64,000 nt of DNA from an uncultured Collinsella sp. (GTDB lineage: Bacteria > Actinomycetota > Coriobacteriia > Coriobacteriales > Coriobacteriaceae), in NCBI GenBank assembly GCA_958445895.1, contig CAUCTV010000001.1, forward strand, positions 62,001-126,000, written 5' to 3'. Of this stretch, positions 30,901 to 38,645 are shown piece after piece. Each line of letters begins with the position of its first letter. The first letter of the stretch is position 1. Under the pieces are notes generated by a model. It was not told where the DNA came from. It saw only the letters and a list, made by a program, of their open reading frames with translations, and searched no databases. The position numbers and the translations under genes are program-made.

Positions 30901-31125
30901 GCCCAAAAGCTCCCAAAGCGAGCGAAGCCACGATGTAGGCGTCTTGTAGTCAATACCCAGCGAAACGCCGGCTTCCGCCGCATCATGACGGCACAGGTCG
31001 AGCTCAGCAAACGTTGGCGCCAGCAGCACGGCACGCCCGTGGCGGGCAATAAGGTCGGCAAACAGCGCCGCCTCGGCATCGCTCAAATCCGCGCCGGCGT
31101 TGGTGGTATAGATTCGAACAGGCAT
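27937..31125 (-). CDS. addB: ATP-dependent nuclease subunit B (AddB-like)
   Basis: The 1062-residue partner of AddA has an inactivated helicase-like N-terminus and a C-terminal nuclease with the core AVVIDYKHRTGVEEF. Cys residues in YSTCPLCWFV and HARCSYNHEG could belong to the iron-sulphur cluster of AddB nucleases. Around residues 648-685 a repeat of Asp-Ala-Lys-Ala-Ala units, encoded by six 18-bp repeats, forms a hydrophilic linker. The start has GGAGGACC just before the ATG. It is the first gene of the pair. Confidence 0.88.
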   Translation of the reverse strand: MPVRIYTTNAGADLSDAEAALFADLIARHGRAVLLAPTFAELDLCRHDAAEAGVSLGIDYKTPTSWLRSLWELLGDGRGFVDNLQRQMLFSDMVARLDDADLQPLSRSQGTVRMLARMARDVLPGVAGTGTERCCDNVCKPKPKSDAEARVFELLCAYARGLDRRDMVEPCEAADIMADALADNLPACTRAVCVRGITSFTHGLLELLSAVANNGGEVVVLLACEQAAMREELAAAFDARGVLFEAAPLREDAVASDAACGTAAQPAFIEVAGPHARAHAYADAIDKLAKTHKESKDDKAAATPADPVRVLVVSARAPQLFGELASRLAARHIAAETVEFTAYSQSIAGRQFTALANLIERMKAADEGAASKTEWWPAPELTDWIYSPLSGADAVNARTFDKNMRLSRSKTTAGVKSLLQSVQGQVRGARKAASDENWFKNVPCVVSDVFQALWRDKPVTALKAMLAVAEALPDRSLGSLDGQARRQAEVALLRHVIGILMNGARALDVSQAAIVPVLDGIRTKVDKRSTAYDYETYEVDRAPRAQVRFASLADAAALRPGSYDAVLFADVDLDSYPLSHEEGPLATLTASLGREGVTLEPAALLRVRFGRAMQASRGPVALARVTHDRQARECYPAAVWTELRAHAEAADADKAADDARAADDAKAADDAKATGDAKAADADKAKCVGEGDIVRDFDPAAGEGLKRERVTCEAPQHLSAEAVPYLVLRRRDGEGEGAPLVPRLTSASQIEAYSTCPLCWFVSYRVKPQSIDAGFGNMEKGNFVHDVLEHLHARLPQEGMERVTPMNLPRAQGLLREVFAETLAEHAGKRGTEGPLVPLSPVEERQVAEILPQLEGVLAYESEALTPFAPRYLEFAFNELQVEYAGWPLGGRIDRVDVDAENRAVVIDYKHRTGVEEFKLADPTVRDEESGEAAIDDPRWLPPHTQTLIYAQAMRRALDLDARAALYFSTKGGKPALRGAASAELLEEERGDGRIPGLKKGFPGEGGSMDFDALLDRVEAGIAERLHELEAGDVAAVDPTSAQAAHARCSYNHEGTFVRRDV
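29074..29181. repeat. Six tandem 18-bp repeats inside addB
   Basis: Variants of CTTAGCATCGTCAGCGGC are repeated six times in frame, with two identical central copies. They encode the Ala/Asp/Lys-rich linker. Length changes by slippage would keep the frame. Confidence 0.85.
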
Positions 31126-31215
31126 GGTCCTCCACTCAAACCGTTCGCAATATTCAATGTTTCCATCCTACCCGCCCGCGCGGACAGATTTGCCCCACGC
31201 CAACAGATTTGACCC

Positions 31216-31290
31216 CTTGGAGACGGAGGAAAATGGATCACCGAGGAGGTCAGTCTAACCCAGCGATCCGTTTTCCTCCGTCCCCAAAGG
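31216..31290. repeat. Palindromic repeat, family 2, copy a
   Basis: CTTGGAGACGGAGGAAAA...GGATC at 31216-31239 is inverted, with two mismatches, as GATCCGTTTTCCTCCGTCCC at 31265 onward. The same GGGGACGGAGGAAAACGGAT core occurs as single arms at 47899 and 48296. Confidence 0.75.
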
Positions 31291-31293
31291 ATC

Positions 31294-31319
31294 AAAAAAC
31301 CGCCCCCGAAGGGACGGTT
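31294..31319 (-). terminator. Terminator of the YerC-like gene
   Basis: On the minus strand AACCGTCCC, a TTCG tetraloop and GGGGCGGTT form a stem followed by TTTTTT, a classic rho-independent terminator. Confidence 0.85.
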
Positions 31320-31346
31320 CTGCGCAATTCGTTTGTTGCCGCTGGC

Positions 31347-31646
31347 CTACTCGCCATCCTCCAGTTTGATGAGGATCTTGCGATAGCCGCCGTACTCGCC
31401 GTTGAGTGCCTTTGAAACGCGGCTCACCGTAGTGGACGAAGCGCCGGTGCGGGCCTGAACCTCAACATAAGGCTCGCCCTCATCCAGATAACGCGCAACC
31501 TGCAGACGCTGCGATAGATCGCAGATCTCGCGCGGCGTGCAGATATCGGTCAAAAACGCTTGGATATCCTTCTCGTCATCCAAAAGACTAAATGCGTGGA
31601 CCAGCTGCTTGACATCAGGCTTGTCAAACATGTTCTCGATATTCAT
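31347..31646 (-). CDS. YerC/YecD family TrpR-related protein
   Basis: The 99-residue protein has the TrpR-like fold: FLTDICTPREICDLSQRLQVARYL as the helical core and ARTGASSTTVSRVSKAL as the DNA-reading helix-turn-helix. The family occurs in Firmicutes and Actinobacteria, and its effector is not established. It has its own terminator and stands apart from addB, 220 bp downstream. Confidence 0.88.
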   Translation of the reverse strand: MNIENMFDKPDVKQLVHAFSLLDDEKDIQAFLTDICTPREICDLSQRLQVARYLDEGEPYVEVQARTGASSTTVSRVSKALNGEYGGYRKILIKLEDGE

Positions 31647-31971
31647 CGATCACCGCCAAACCCGCCAAAAGGCATCGAAGTTGATACTGACATCGGGCAT
31701 CGTTCGCCCGTTCTATGCAATAAAACTAATGCATGGGGCATTTGCCCGTAGCAGTGTAGCACACCACTAAACTAAAGCGACAAGACTCTCTGTCAGCGGC
31801 ACGTTTTTCAGGACGAACGCCGCTTAGAAACCGAATGCGCACGTAAGCTCCACGATTATTTGAGACAATGGGCGCCCAAACACCGCGGCGCGCCCGCGCA
31901 ACCATCCAAGTCGCCGCCGCAAGCCGCTTCACGCGACGCCAGCAACCCCGGCGCAAGAAAGGATTCACGCC

Positions 31972-32337
31972 ATGCGCTTTATGCTTAACTGGCTCTTCAC
32001 CTCGATCGCCATCGCGATCGCCACGTTCCTCGTCCCCGGTATCCAACCCTTCGGCTTTGCCGAGGCCTGGGTCTGCTTTGCCTTTGTGGGACTGTTCCTC
32101 AACATCGTCGATTCGTTCGTCAAACCGTTCCTCACGGTCATCTCGCTGCCGCTCACGATCATTACGCTCGGCATTTTCCAGCTCGTGCTCAACAGCTTTA
32201 TGCTTGAGCTCGCCAGCTACCTGTCGGTCAACCTGTTGGGCGTCGGCATCTCCATCGCCGGCTTTGGCTCGGCCTTTATGGGCAGCATCCTAGTGTCCAT
32301 CATGCGCAGCATCCTCGATAGTATTGCCGAAGAGTAG
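31972..32337 (+). CDS. Phage-holin-family 4 membrane protein
   Basis: The 121-residue protein has four hydrophobic helices (SIAIAIATFLVPGI, WVCFAFVGLFLNIV, LTVISLPLTIITLGIFQLVLN and a Gly-rich last helix). Together with the PFLTVISLPLTIITLG motif this matches the chromosomal holin-like family (Pfam 04020). Despite the name these are usually not phage genes, and their role is unknown. GAAAGGA lies 9 bases before the start. Confidence 0.8.
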   Translation: MRFMLNWLFTSIAIAIATFLVPGIQPFGFAEAWVCFAFVGLFLNIVDSFVKPFLTVISLPLTIITLGIFQLVLNSFMLELASYLSVNLLGVGISIAGFGSAFMGSILVSIMRSILDSIAEE

Positions 32338-32373
32338 AACGCCCCCGATACACAGACGCATCGGACCAAATCA

Positions 32374-32410
32374 AAGGCCGCCCATCGCAAAAATGGGCGG
32401 CCTTCTTATT
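32374..32410 (+). terminator. Terminator after the holin-like gene
   Basis: AAGGCCGCCCAT and ATGGGCGGCCTT form a 12-bp stem with a short A-rich loop, followed by CTTATTT. Confidence 0.85.
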
Positions 32411-32473
32411 TGCCAAGTCTCAGAGGGCAAGAAAATCTACCATTTCCACCCTGCCCCCACATGACAAGTGGGG

Positions 32474-32902
32474 TTAGATGATGTAGTCGTAGCCTTCGTT
32501 GGGGGCGACGAGCTGGTCGAGCGTCACGCCGTCGAGGTAATCGTTGATGAGCTTGTCCAGGTTCTTCCACACGTCGAGCGTGGGACACTTATCAGATCGC
32601 GAGCAGCCCTTGCAGTCGCCATCCAGGCAGGCGACCGGCGCCAAACTGCCCTCGGTCAGGCGCAAGATCTCGCCCACCGTGTACTGCTCGGGCGGGCGCG
32701 TGAGCACATAGCCGCCGCCCTTGCCACGCATGCCCGAGAGCATGTTGGCGCGCACGAGCGTAGCCAAGATATTCTCGAGATATTTCTCGGAAATCCCCTG
32801 TCGCGCCGCAATCTCTTTGAGCGGGATGCGACCGGCCGCCTGGTGCTCGGCCAGGTCAACCATAACGCGCAGGGCGTACCTGCCCTTAGTGGAAACCAAC
32901 AT
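32474..32902 (-). CDS. Rrf2-family transcriptional regulator
   Basis: The 142-residue protein has the N-terminal winged helix of Rrf2 proteins (MLVSTKGRYALRVMVDLAEH, ISEKYLENILATLVRANM, GKGGGYVLTRP). Four Cys in CLDGDCKGCSRSDKC could bind an Fe-S cluster as in IscR or NsrR; spacing is C-x4-C-x2-C-x5-C. It is divergent from cysK, so it may control cysteine synthesis like CymR, or sense iron-sulphur status. That link is inferred from position. Confidence 0.9.
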   Translation of the reverse strand: MLVSTKGRYALRVMVDLAEHQAAGRIPLKEIAARQGISEKYLENILATLVRANMLSGMRGKGGGYVLTRPPEQYTVGEILRLTEGSLAPVACLDGDCKGCSRSDKCPTLDVWKNLDKLINDYLDGVTLDQLVAPNEGYDYII

Positions 32903-33019
32903 ATCTAGTGCTGCCTTTCGGTCTTTTAGTCCGTTGAAATTCTAGCCGAAAAATTGGCTTTGAAAATACCCGTTCCGGTCAAGATGGTTAATCGACTCGT
33001 AATAATCTTCTATTTCCTA

Positions 33020-33048
33020 TTGCATTACTAGGCTTTAGTGTCTACTAT
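33020..33048 (+). promoter_or_regulatory. Promoter of cysK
   Basis: TTGCAT and TACTAT are separated by 17 bases, about 108 bp before the cysK start codon. Confidence 0.65.
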
Positions 33049-33070
33049 GCTTGCCAACAGCTAAACGAAC

Positions 33071-33083
33071 AACCTATAAGGTT
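33071..33083. promoter_or_regulatory. Possible Rrf2 operator in the cysK leader
   Basis: AACCTATAAGGTT is a near-perfect dyad about 22 bases after the cysK -10 box, a position suited to repression. Assignment to the divergent Rrf2 protein is inference. Confidence 0.35.
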
Positions 33084-33155
33084 TATGGGTTTAGCTGATA
33101 GACATGCCGTAAAACCACACGGCAACCAGCAACTTGAACACTTTGGAGGTTCACC

Positions 33156-34094
<939 letters not shown>

Positions 34095-34197
34095 AGCTTC
34101 TCGTTCTTAGAACGAGTCCAAGGCACGCCGGTCTCCCCTCTCTTCTGGCAGCCTGAGCTCATCCCAACAGGGTATCCCACAGGACGCCTGAACTTGC

Positions 34198-34246
34198 TAC
34201 AATGTCTGCGGCGCGGAACCAGCCTCCCGCGCCGCTTTTCTTTTTT
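34198..34246 (+). terminator. cysK terminator next to a possible mnmA -10 box
   Basis: GCGGCGCGG and CCGCGCCGC (34208-34235) form a 9-bp stem followed by TTTTCTTTTTT. A TACAAT hexamer lies at 34198-34203, immediately before the stem. The hairpin either ends cysK or, if TACAAT is a working -10 box, would sit at the very start of the mnmA transcript. Confidence 0.7.
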
Positions 34247-34275
34247 GGCCACATGCCACCAAGGAGAACCTCCCC

Positions 34276-35376
34276 ATGCACAATAAGCGCGTGCTCGTCG
34301 CCATGAGCGGCGGCGTCGATTCCAGCGTGACCGCGTATCTGCTCAAAAGTCAGGGCTACGAATGCGTCGGTGCCACCATGCGCCTCACCTGCCCCGCACC
34401 CGACCCCGCCACGGGTATGAGCAAAGTCGACCGCGACATCGCCGATGCAAAGGCCGTCGCCGAGCGCCTGGGGATCCCCCATCACGTGCTCGACCTGCAG
34501 CAGACGTTCGACCACGGCGTTATCGAGCGCTTTGTGAACGCCTACCAGGAGGGGCTGACGCCCAATCCGTGCATTATCTGCAACCGCCACATTAAGTTTG
34601 GCGCGCTGCTCGATACGGCGCTGGACATGGGCTGCGACTACATCGCAACGGGACATTACGCCAAAACAAGCCAGGCGGCAGACGGCACCTGGCAGCTGCA
34701 TCGCGGCGAGGACCCCAAAAAGGACCAGAGCTACTTTTTGTATTCGCTTACGCAGGAGCGCCTGGCGCGCACGATTTTTCCGCTGGCAGGCTTGGACAAA
34801 GAGCGCGACGTGCGCCGCATTGCCGCCGAACAGGGCTTTGTTAACGCCAAGAAGGCCGAAAGCGAGGATATCTGCTTTATTCCAGACGGTGACTACGCGG
34901 GCTATATCGAGCGCCGCTGCGGACATCCCGCTGCACCGGGCGACATTGTGTGGCGCGACGGCAGCGTGGTCGGGCGCCACAACGGCGCGCTGCGCTACAC
35001 CATCGGTCAGCGCAAGGGCCTGGGCGTCGCGATGGCGCATCCCGTGTATGTGACGGGTGTCGACGCCGCCAACAACACCGTGCATCTGGGCGAGGCCGAG
35101 GACCTGACCGCCGCTGCCCTCACGGCCAATGAGTGGATCTGGAGTGCGCCGGACGCACGCATGGAGGCGGAGCTCGACGCCGGCGGCATTCGCGTAGGCG
35201 CCAAGTACCGCTACCGTCAGAAAGACCAGGCAGCGACCCTTACGCGTGACGAAGACGGGCAAATGCTGCTAACTTTTGACGAGCCGCAACGAGCCATCGC
35301 CCCCGGACAGGCCGTCGTCGTCTATCGCGGCGACATCGTCCTGGGCGGCGGCACGGTGACCGGCGCCATCAAGTAG
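34276..35376 (+). CDS. mnmA: tRNA 2-thiouridine(34) synthase MnmA
   Basis: MnmA adds sulphur to U34 of Lys, Glu and Gln tRNAs. The PP-loop [11 protein letters not shown] lies near residue 10. The catalytic Cys pair is in [14 protein letters not shown] and [12 protein letters not shown]. The 366-residue length is typical. AAGGAGAA precedes the start. Nearby cysK could supply cysteine as the sulphur source, though they appear separately transcribed. Confidence 0.96.
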   Translation: MHNKRVLVAMSGGVDSSVTAYLLKSQGYECVGATMRLTCPAPDPATGMSKVDRDIADAKAVAERLGIPHHVLDLQQTFDHGVIERFVNAYQEGLTPNPCIICNRHIKFGALLDTALDMGCDYIATGHYAKTSQAADGTWQLHRGEDPKKDQSYFLYSLTQERLARTIFPLAGLDKERDVRRIAAEQGFVNAKKAESEDICFIPDGDYAGYIERRCGHPAAPGDIVWRDGSVVGRHNGALRYTIGQRKGLGVAMAHPVYVTGVDAANNTVHLGEAEDLTAAALTANEWIWSAPDARMEAELDAGGIRVGAKYRYRQKDQAATLTRDEDGQMLLTFDEPQRAIAPGQAVVVYRGDIVLGGGTVTGAIK

Positions 35377-35390
35377 CCCCATCCCCTTCA

Positions 35391-35461
35391 TAAGTTGCGG
35401 TGAAATAGGGACTGTTTGGCGGTTTTAAACGCTTAAACAGTCCCTATTTCACCGCAACTTA
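35391..35461. repeat. Palindromic repeat, family 1, copy b
   Basis: TAAGTTGCGGTGAAATAGGG then ACTGTTT at 35391-35417 is perfectly inverted at 35435-35461, giving a 27-bp stem with a 17-base loop. It lies between the convergent mnmA and M42 genes and could act as a two-way terminator. Its outer half matches the copy at 24209; the inner half differs. Confidence 0.85.
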
Positions 35462-35512
35462 GAGAGGACGGCCTCGGTCGGTACTGCTGTGCCAGCCGAG
35501 GCCGCTGCATCG

Positions 35513-36556
35513 TTAGCGCTGAACGTAGGCGCGAACCAGCTCGTAGGTATTGCGCACGCCGTCGATGTGGCTGCGCTCGTAGTTGTGGCTCGCGTACACG
35601 CCGGGGCCGATCAGGCCATGGCGAATGTCGTAACCGGCCGAAAGCGTGGCCTCGACGTCCGAGCCGTAATGCGGGTACACATCGATGGCGTAATCGAGTT
35701 CAAGCTCGCGCGCGATGTTGGACAGCGTGGTCACCAGGTCGTAGTTGTACGGACCGCCCGAATCCTTGGCGCAAATCGACACCATGCGCTCGGTGCAGCC
35801 CAGGTCGTCGCCCACGCAGCCCATGTCCACGCTGATCATCTCGCGCGTATCAGCCGGCACAAAGGCACCGCCGTGGCCGACCTCCTCGTACACGGTAAAG
35901 AGCAGCGACACCTTGCGCGAAAGGGTCACCTCGCCGTCAGCAACGGCGCGAGCCAGACCCAGCAGAATCGACGCGGACAGCTTGTCGTCAAGGAAGCGGC
36001 TCTTGATGTAGCCGCTCTCCGTCACCGTGGTGCGCGGATCCATAGCGATGATGTCTCCAGCCTGAATGCCCAGCTCGAGCACGTCGTCCTTGCTGTCAAC
36101 GTTCTCGTCGAGCAGGATTTCCATGTTCTTCTCGATGGTCTTGACCGGCTCATCGGCCACATGCGCCGAAGGCTCGGTATTGAGAACCACACCCGTGTAG
36201 ACATTGCCATCGCGCGTGTAAACGGTGCAGTTCTCGCCATCGGCCGTAGACCACTGATGCCCGCCAAGCGTCGTGGGACGCAGGCGACCATTGTCCTTGA
36301 TGGAGCGCACCATGGCGCCCAGGGTATCGACATGGCTCGCCAATACGAGCGGCTCACCCTCGCCACCAAGCTCAACGAGCACGTTACCCTTATTAGAACG
36401 CTCAGGCCCAAACCCCATATCGCGCAGGGTCTCCATCAGATAATCAGTCGCCGCACGGGTATAGCCCGTAGGCGAGGCAATAGAAGTCAGCGTCTTAAGC
36501 TGTCCTGCGATATAGGAGAGCGTCTCCCCTAGAGAAGCATCAATATTAGAAGTCAT
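35513..36556 (-). CDS. M42-family metallo-aminopeptidase
   Basis: The 347-residue enzyme belongs to the M42 glutamyl aminopeptidase/cellulase M family, cytosolic dinuclear metal peptidases. Metal ligands are visible in VLASHVDTLGAM (His, Asp), SRFLDDKLSA (Asp), TVYEEVGHGG (catalytic Glu pair) and YASHNYERSH (last His). The second ATG is preferred, because the first one overlaps the GGAAGG ribosome site. No partner gene is adjacent. Confidence 0.9.
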   Translation of the reverse strand: MTSNIDASLGETLSYIAGQLKTLTSIASPTGYTRAATDYLMETLRDMGFGPERSNKGNVLVELGGEGEPLVLASHVDTLGAMVRSIKDNGRLRPTTLGGHQWSTADGENCTVYTRDGNVYTGVVLNTEPSAHVADEPVKTIEKNMEILLDENVDSKDDVLELGIQAGDIIAMDPRTTVTESGYIKSRFLDDKLSASILLGLARAVADGEVTLSRKVSLLFTVYEEVGHGGAFVPADTREMISVDMGCVGDDLGCTERMVSICAKDSGGPYNYDLVTTLSNIARELELDYAIDVYPHYGSDVEATLSAGYDIRHGLIGPGVYASHNYERSHIDGVRNTYELVRAYVQR

Positions 36557-36748
36557 ATGCATCCTTCCAAGTAAAACTAAGACCGAGTCCCGATTTTAAC
36601 CGTTCTGCACGTGCAATGCCCCAGGAGCCGAGCCACCTCCAGACGTCCCCGCACCGGTTTTGTGCACGTGCACGGTTTACAACCCCAATCTTGCATAAAT
36701 CCTATCGGTATTTGCATAGAAATGAGACATCTTTTTGCTTCGTCTCAG

Positions 36749-37013
36749 GGTGCCCCACCTTGGACCGTGCAAAAAACGGAGTATTCAGCACCTTGGGCCC
36801 CAACGCCCCATCACGAACGACAAAATGACGCGGTTACAACAGTGTTGCAGGTTGTCGCAAAGCAGAAACTCAGTAACAACCCCCTCCACTCATCGATAGC
36901 CCGCCCACAATGGCTGTCGATGGGCGCCTGCGGGCCACTCGGCCCATTCACAACGTTATGCATTTTTAAGAGCTTGCTGAATACTCCCAAAAATGCACGC
37001 TGGAAAGTGCACC
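36749..37013. repeat. Inverted-end element, family 3, copy A (265 bp)
   Basis: The left core CGTGCAAAAAACGGAGTATT CAGCA (36766-36790) is matched in inverted form by TGCTGAATACTCCCAAAAAT GCACG (36975-36999). Another element of almost the same length, with the same ends, lies at 60404-60667. The interior shows no gene I can support. The rest of the 600-bp gap at 36557-37078 also holds nothing recognisable. Confidence 0.7.
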
Positions 37014-37073
37014 ACCTATCCGTAGCGGGCAGTACGCCTTGGTTTTGCCCGTCTCAGAACATTGACGCAGCAC

Positions 37074-37105
37074 AAAAAGCCCCGCCGTGCGTAGCACGGC
37101 GGGGC
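37074..37105 (-). terminator. Terminator of the alcohol dehydrogenase gene
   Basis: GCCCCGCCGTGC, GTA and GCACGGCGGGGC form a perfect 12-bp stem. On the minus strand it is followed by TTTTTGTG. Confidence 0.9.
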
Positions 37106-37158
37106 CAGCGGCAAGTCAAAAGACCATACGCCTACGGGCGAAGGACCACCAAACTGGG

Positions 37159-38325
37159 TTAGGCAGCCGGGCAAATCTTCTTGAAGAGCTCGATGACGTC
37201 GTCGAGCGTCGCCTCGCGCGGGTTGCCCGGGAAGCAGGCGTCGGCCATGGCGTCCTTGGCCAGGACCTCAATCTCGTCAGCCTTCATGGCCTCGCAGACG
37301 TGCGGGATGTTCACGTCGGCGGAAAGCTGCTTGACGGCGGCGATAGCGGCGTCGGCAGCCTCGTCGGTGCTCATGCCCGTGGTGTCAACACCCATGGCAA
37401 CGGCAACCTTGGCCAGGCGCTCAGCGCAAACCGGCTTGTTGAACTCCATGGCAATCGGCAGCAGCATGGCGCAAGCGACGCCGTGCGGGGTGTCGTAGTG
37501 AGCGGACAGGGTGTGAGCCATGGCATGGTCGATGCCCAGGCCAACGTTGGAGAAGCCCATGCCGGCGACATACTGGCCAAGAGCCATGCCCTCGCGGCCG
37601 GAGCCGGGCTGACCGGACTTGGCCTCGGCAACGGAGTCGCGCAGGTTCTCGCTGATCAGCTTAATAGCCTCAAAATGGAACATGTCGGAGAGCTCCCAAG
37701 CGCCCTTGGTGGTGTAGCCCTCGATGGCGTGGGTCAGAGCGTCCATGCCGGTAGAGGCGGTCAGGCCGGCGGGCATGGAAGCCATCATATCGGGGTCGAC
37801 GACGGCGACCTCGGGGGCGTCGTTGGTGTCGACGCACACGAACTTGCGGACCTTCTCGGGGTCGGTGATGACGTAGTTGATGGTCACCTCGGCGGCGGTA
37901 CCGGCAGTCGTCGGCACAGCGATGGTGAACACGGCGTGGTTCTTAGTGGGAGCAACGCCCTCGAGGCTGCGGACATCGGCGAACTCAGGGTTGTTGATGA
38001 TGATGCCGATAGCCTTGGCGGTGTCCATGGAGGAGCCACCACCAATGGTCACGATAGCGTCAGCCTCGGCGGCCTTGAAGGCCTCGACGCCGTCCTTCAC
38101 GTTCTGGATAGTGGGGTTGGGCTTGATCTCGGAGTAGAGGCTCCAAGCGATGCCGGCAGCATCGAGCTCGTCGGTCACCTTGGCGGTAACGCCAAACTTG
38201 ACCAGGTCGGGGTCGGAGCAGACGAAGATCTTCTTGTAGCCGCGACGCTGGAGCTCGCCGGGGATCTCCTTGATGGCGCCGGAACCATGATAAGAGATGG
38301 TGTTGAGAACGAAACGATTAGCCAT
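37159..38325 (-). CDS. Iron-containing alcohol dehydrogenase (FucO-like)
   Basis: The 388-residue type III alcohol dehydrogenase has the NAD(P)-binding GGGSSMDTAKAIG motif near residue 100. Iron ligands are in DALTHAIEGY, GLGIDHAMAHTLSAHYDTPHG and related His residues. It closely follows the lactaldehyde reductase/1,2-propanediol dehydrogenase plan, but substrates cannot be fixed from sequence. The start MANRFVLN follows GGGAGG by 6 bases. It is a single gene with a strong terminator. Confidence 0.92.
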   Translation of the reverse strand: MANRFVLNTISYHGSGAIKEIPGELQRRGYKKIFVCSDPDLVKFGVTAKVTDELDAAGIAWSLYSEIKPNPTIQNVKDGVEAFKAAEADAIVTIGGGSSMDTAKAIGIIINNPEFADVRSLEGVAPTKNHAVFTIAVPTTAGTAAEVTINYVITDPEKVRKFVCVDTNDAPEVAVVDPDMMASMPAGLTASTGMDALTHAIEGYTTKGAWELSDMFHFEAIKLISENLRDSVAEAKSGQPGSGREGMALGQYVAGMGFSNVGLGIDHAMAHTLSAHYDTPHGVACAMLLPIAMEFNKPVCAERLAKVAVAMGVDTTGMSTDEAADAAIAAVKQLSADVNIPHVCEAMKADEIEVLAKDAMADACFPGNPREATLDDVIELFKKICPAA

Positions 38326-38559
38326 TGATAGCCTCCCATCGTGTGCGGGGCACCCATTACGCCCCACGCTATGAATCCCATCCTAACGCTTTTGAAACAA
38401 AAAACACGCGAGAACATCAAAAGTGTTAAAGCGTTTCAACATAATAACGGAGTCCTAGTCCTTCCCTCCCGACAGCAGCGAAGGCTAGATTATAGGAGCA
38501 ATCGCCCAAAGAATACGACCAACTCAGTCTATAAATTGTTTCTGTTTTAGCAATATATG

Positions 38560-38588
38560 TTGACAATACGTTTATAAAAGGATACGTT
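38560..38588 (+). promoter_or_regulatory. Promoter of the RiPP operon
   Basis: TTGACA, a 17-base spacer and TACGTT, with TATAGC just after as an alternative -10, precede the maturase gene in an AT-rich leader. The spacer and -10 contain a repeated TACGTTTATA/TACGTTATA. Confidence 0.65.
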
Positions 38589-38604
38589 ATAGCAAACATC
38601 TTAG

Positions 38605-38627
38605 TTCACTAAATAACAATTAGTGAA
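38605..38627. promoter_or_regulatory. Operator-like dyad before the maturase gene
   Basis: TTCACTAA and TTAGTGAA form a perfect 8-bp inverted repeat with a 7-base spacer, between the promoter and the maturase start codon. It is placed where a repressor or an RNA hairpin could control the cluster. No regulator gene is seen in the island. Confidence 0.5.
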
Positions 38628-38645
38628 ATGAAAGAGGCGGTAGAG

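Noticed and set aside
27529..31212. A 1227-codon open frame opposite addB and the start of addA
   Set aside because: AddA and AddB are clearly coding on the minus strand. The antisense product is His/Arg/Leu-rich with no motifs and no ribosome site.
31972..32337. Prophage remnant because of the holin-like gene
   Set aside because: This holin-like family is common on chromosomes, and no phage structural, integrase or lysin genes surround it.
38628..38645. Earlier ATG at 38628 as the maturase start
   Set aside because: It follows the dyad with no ribosome site, while 38646 has GAGGCGG at good spacing and gives the expected N-terminus.
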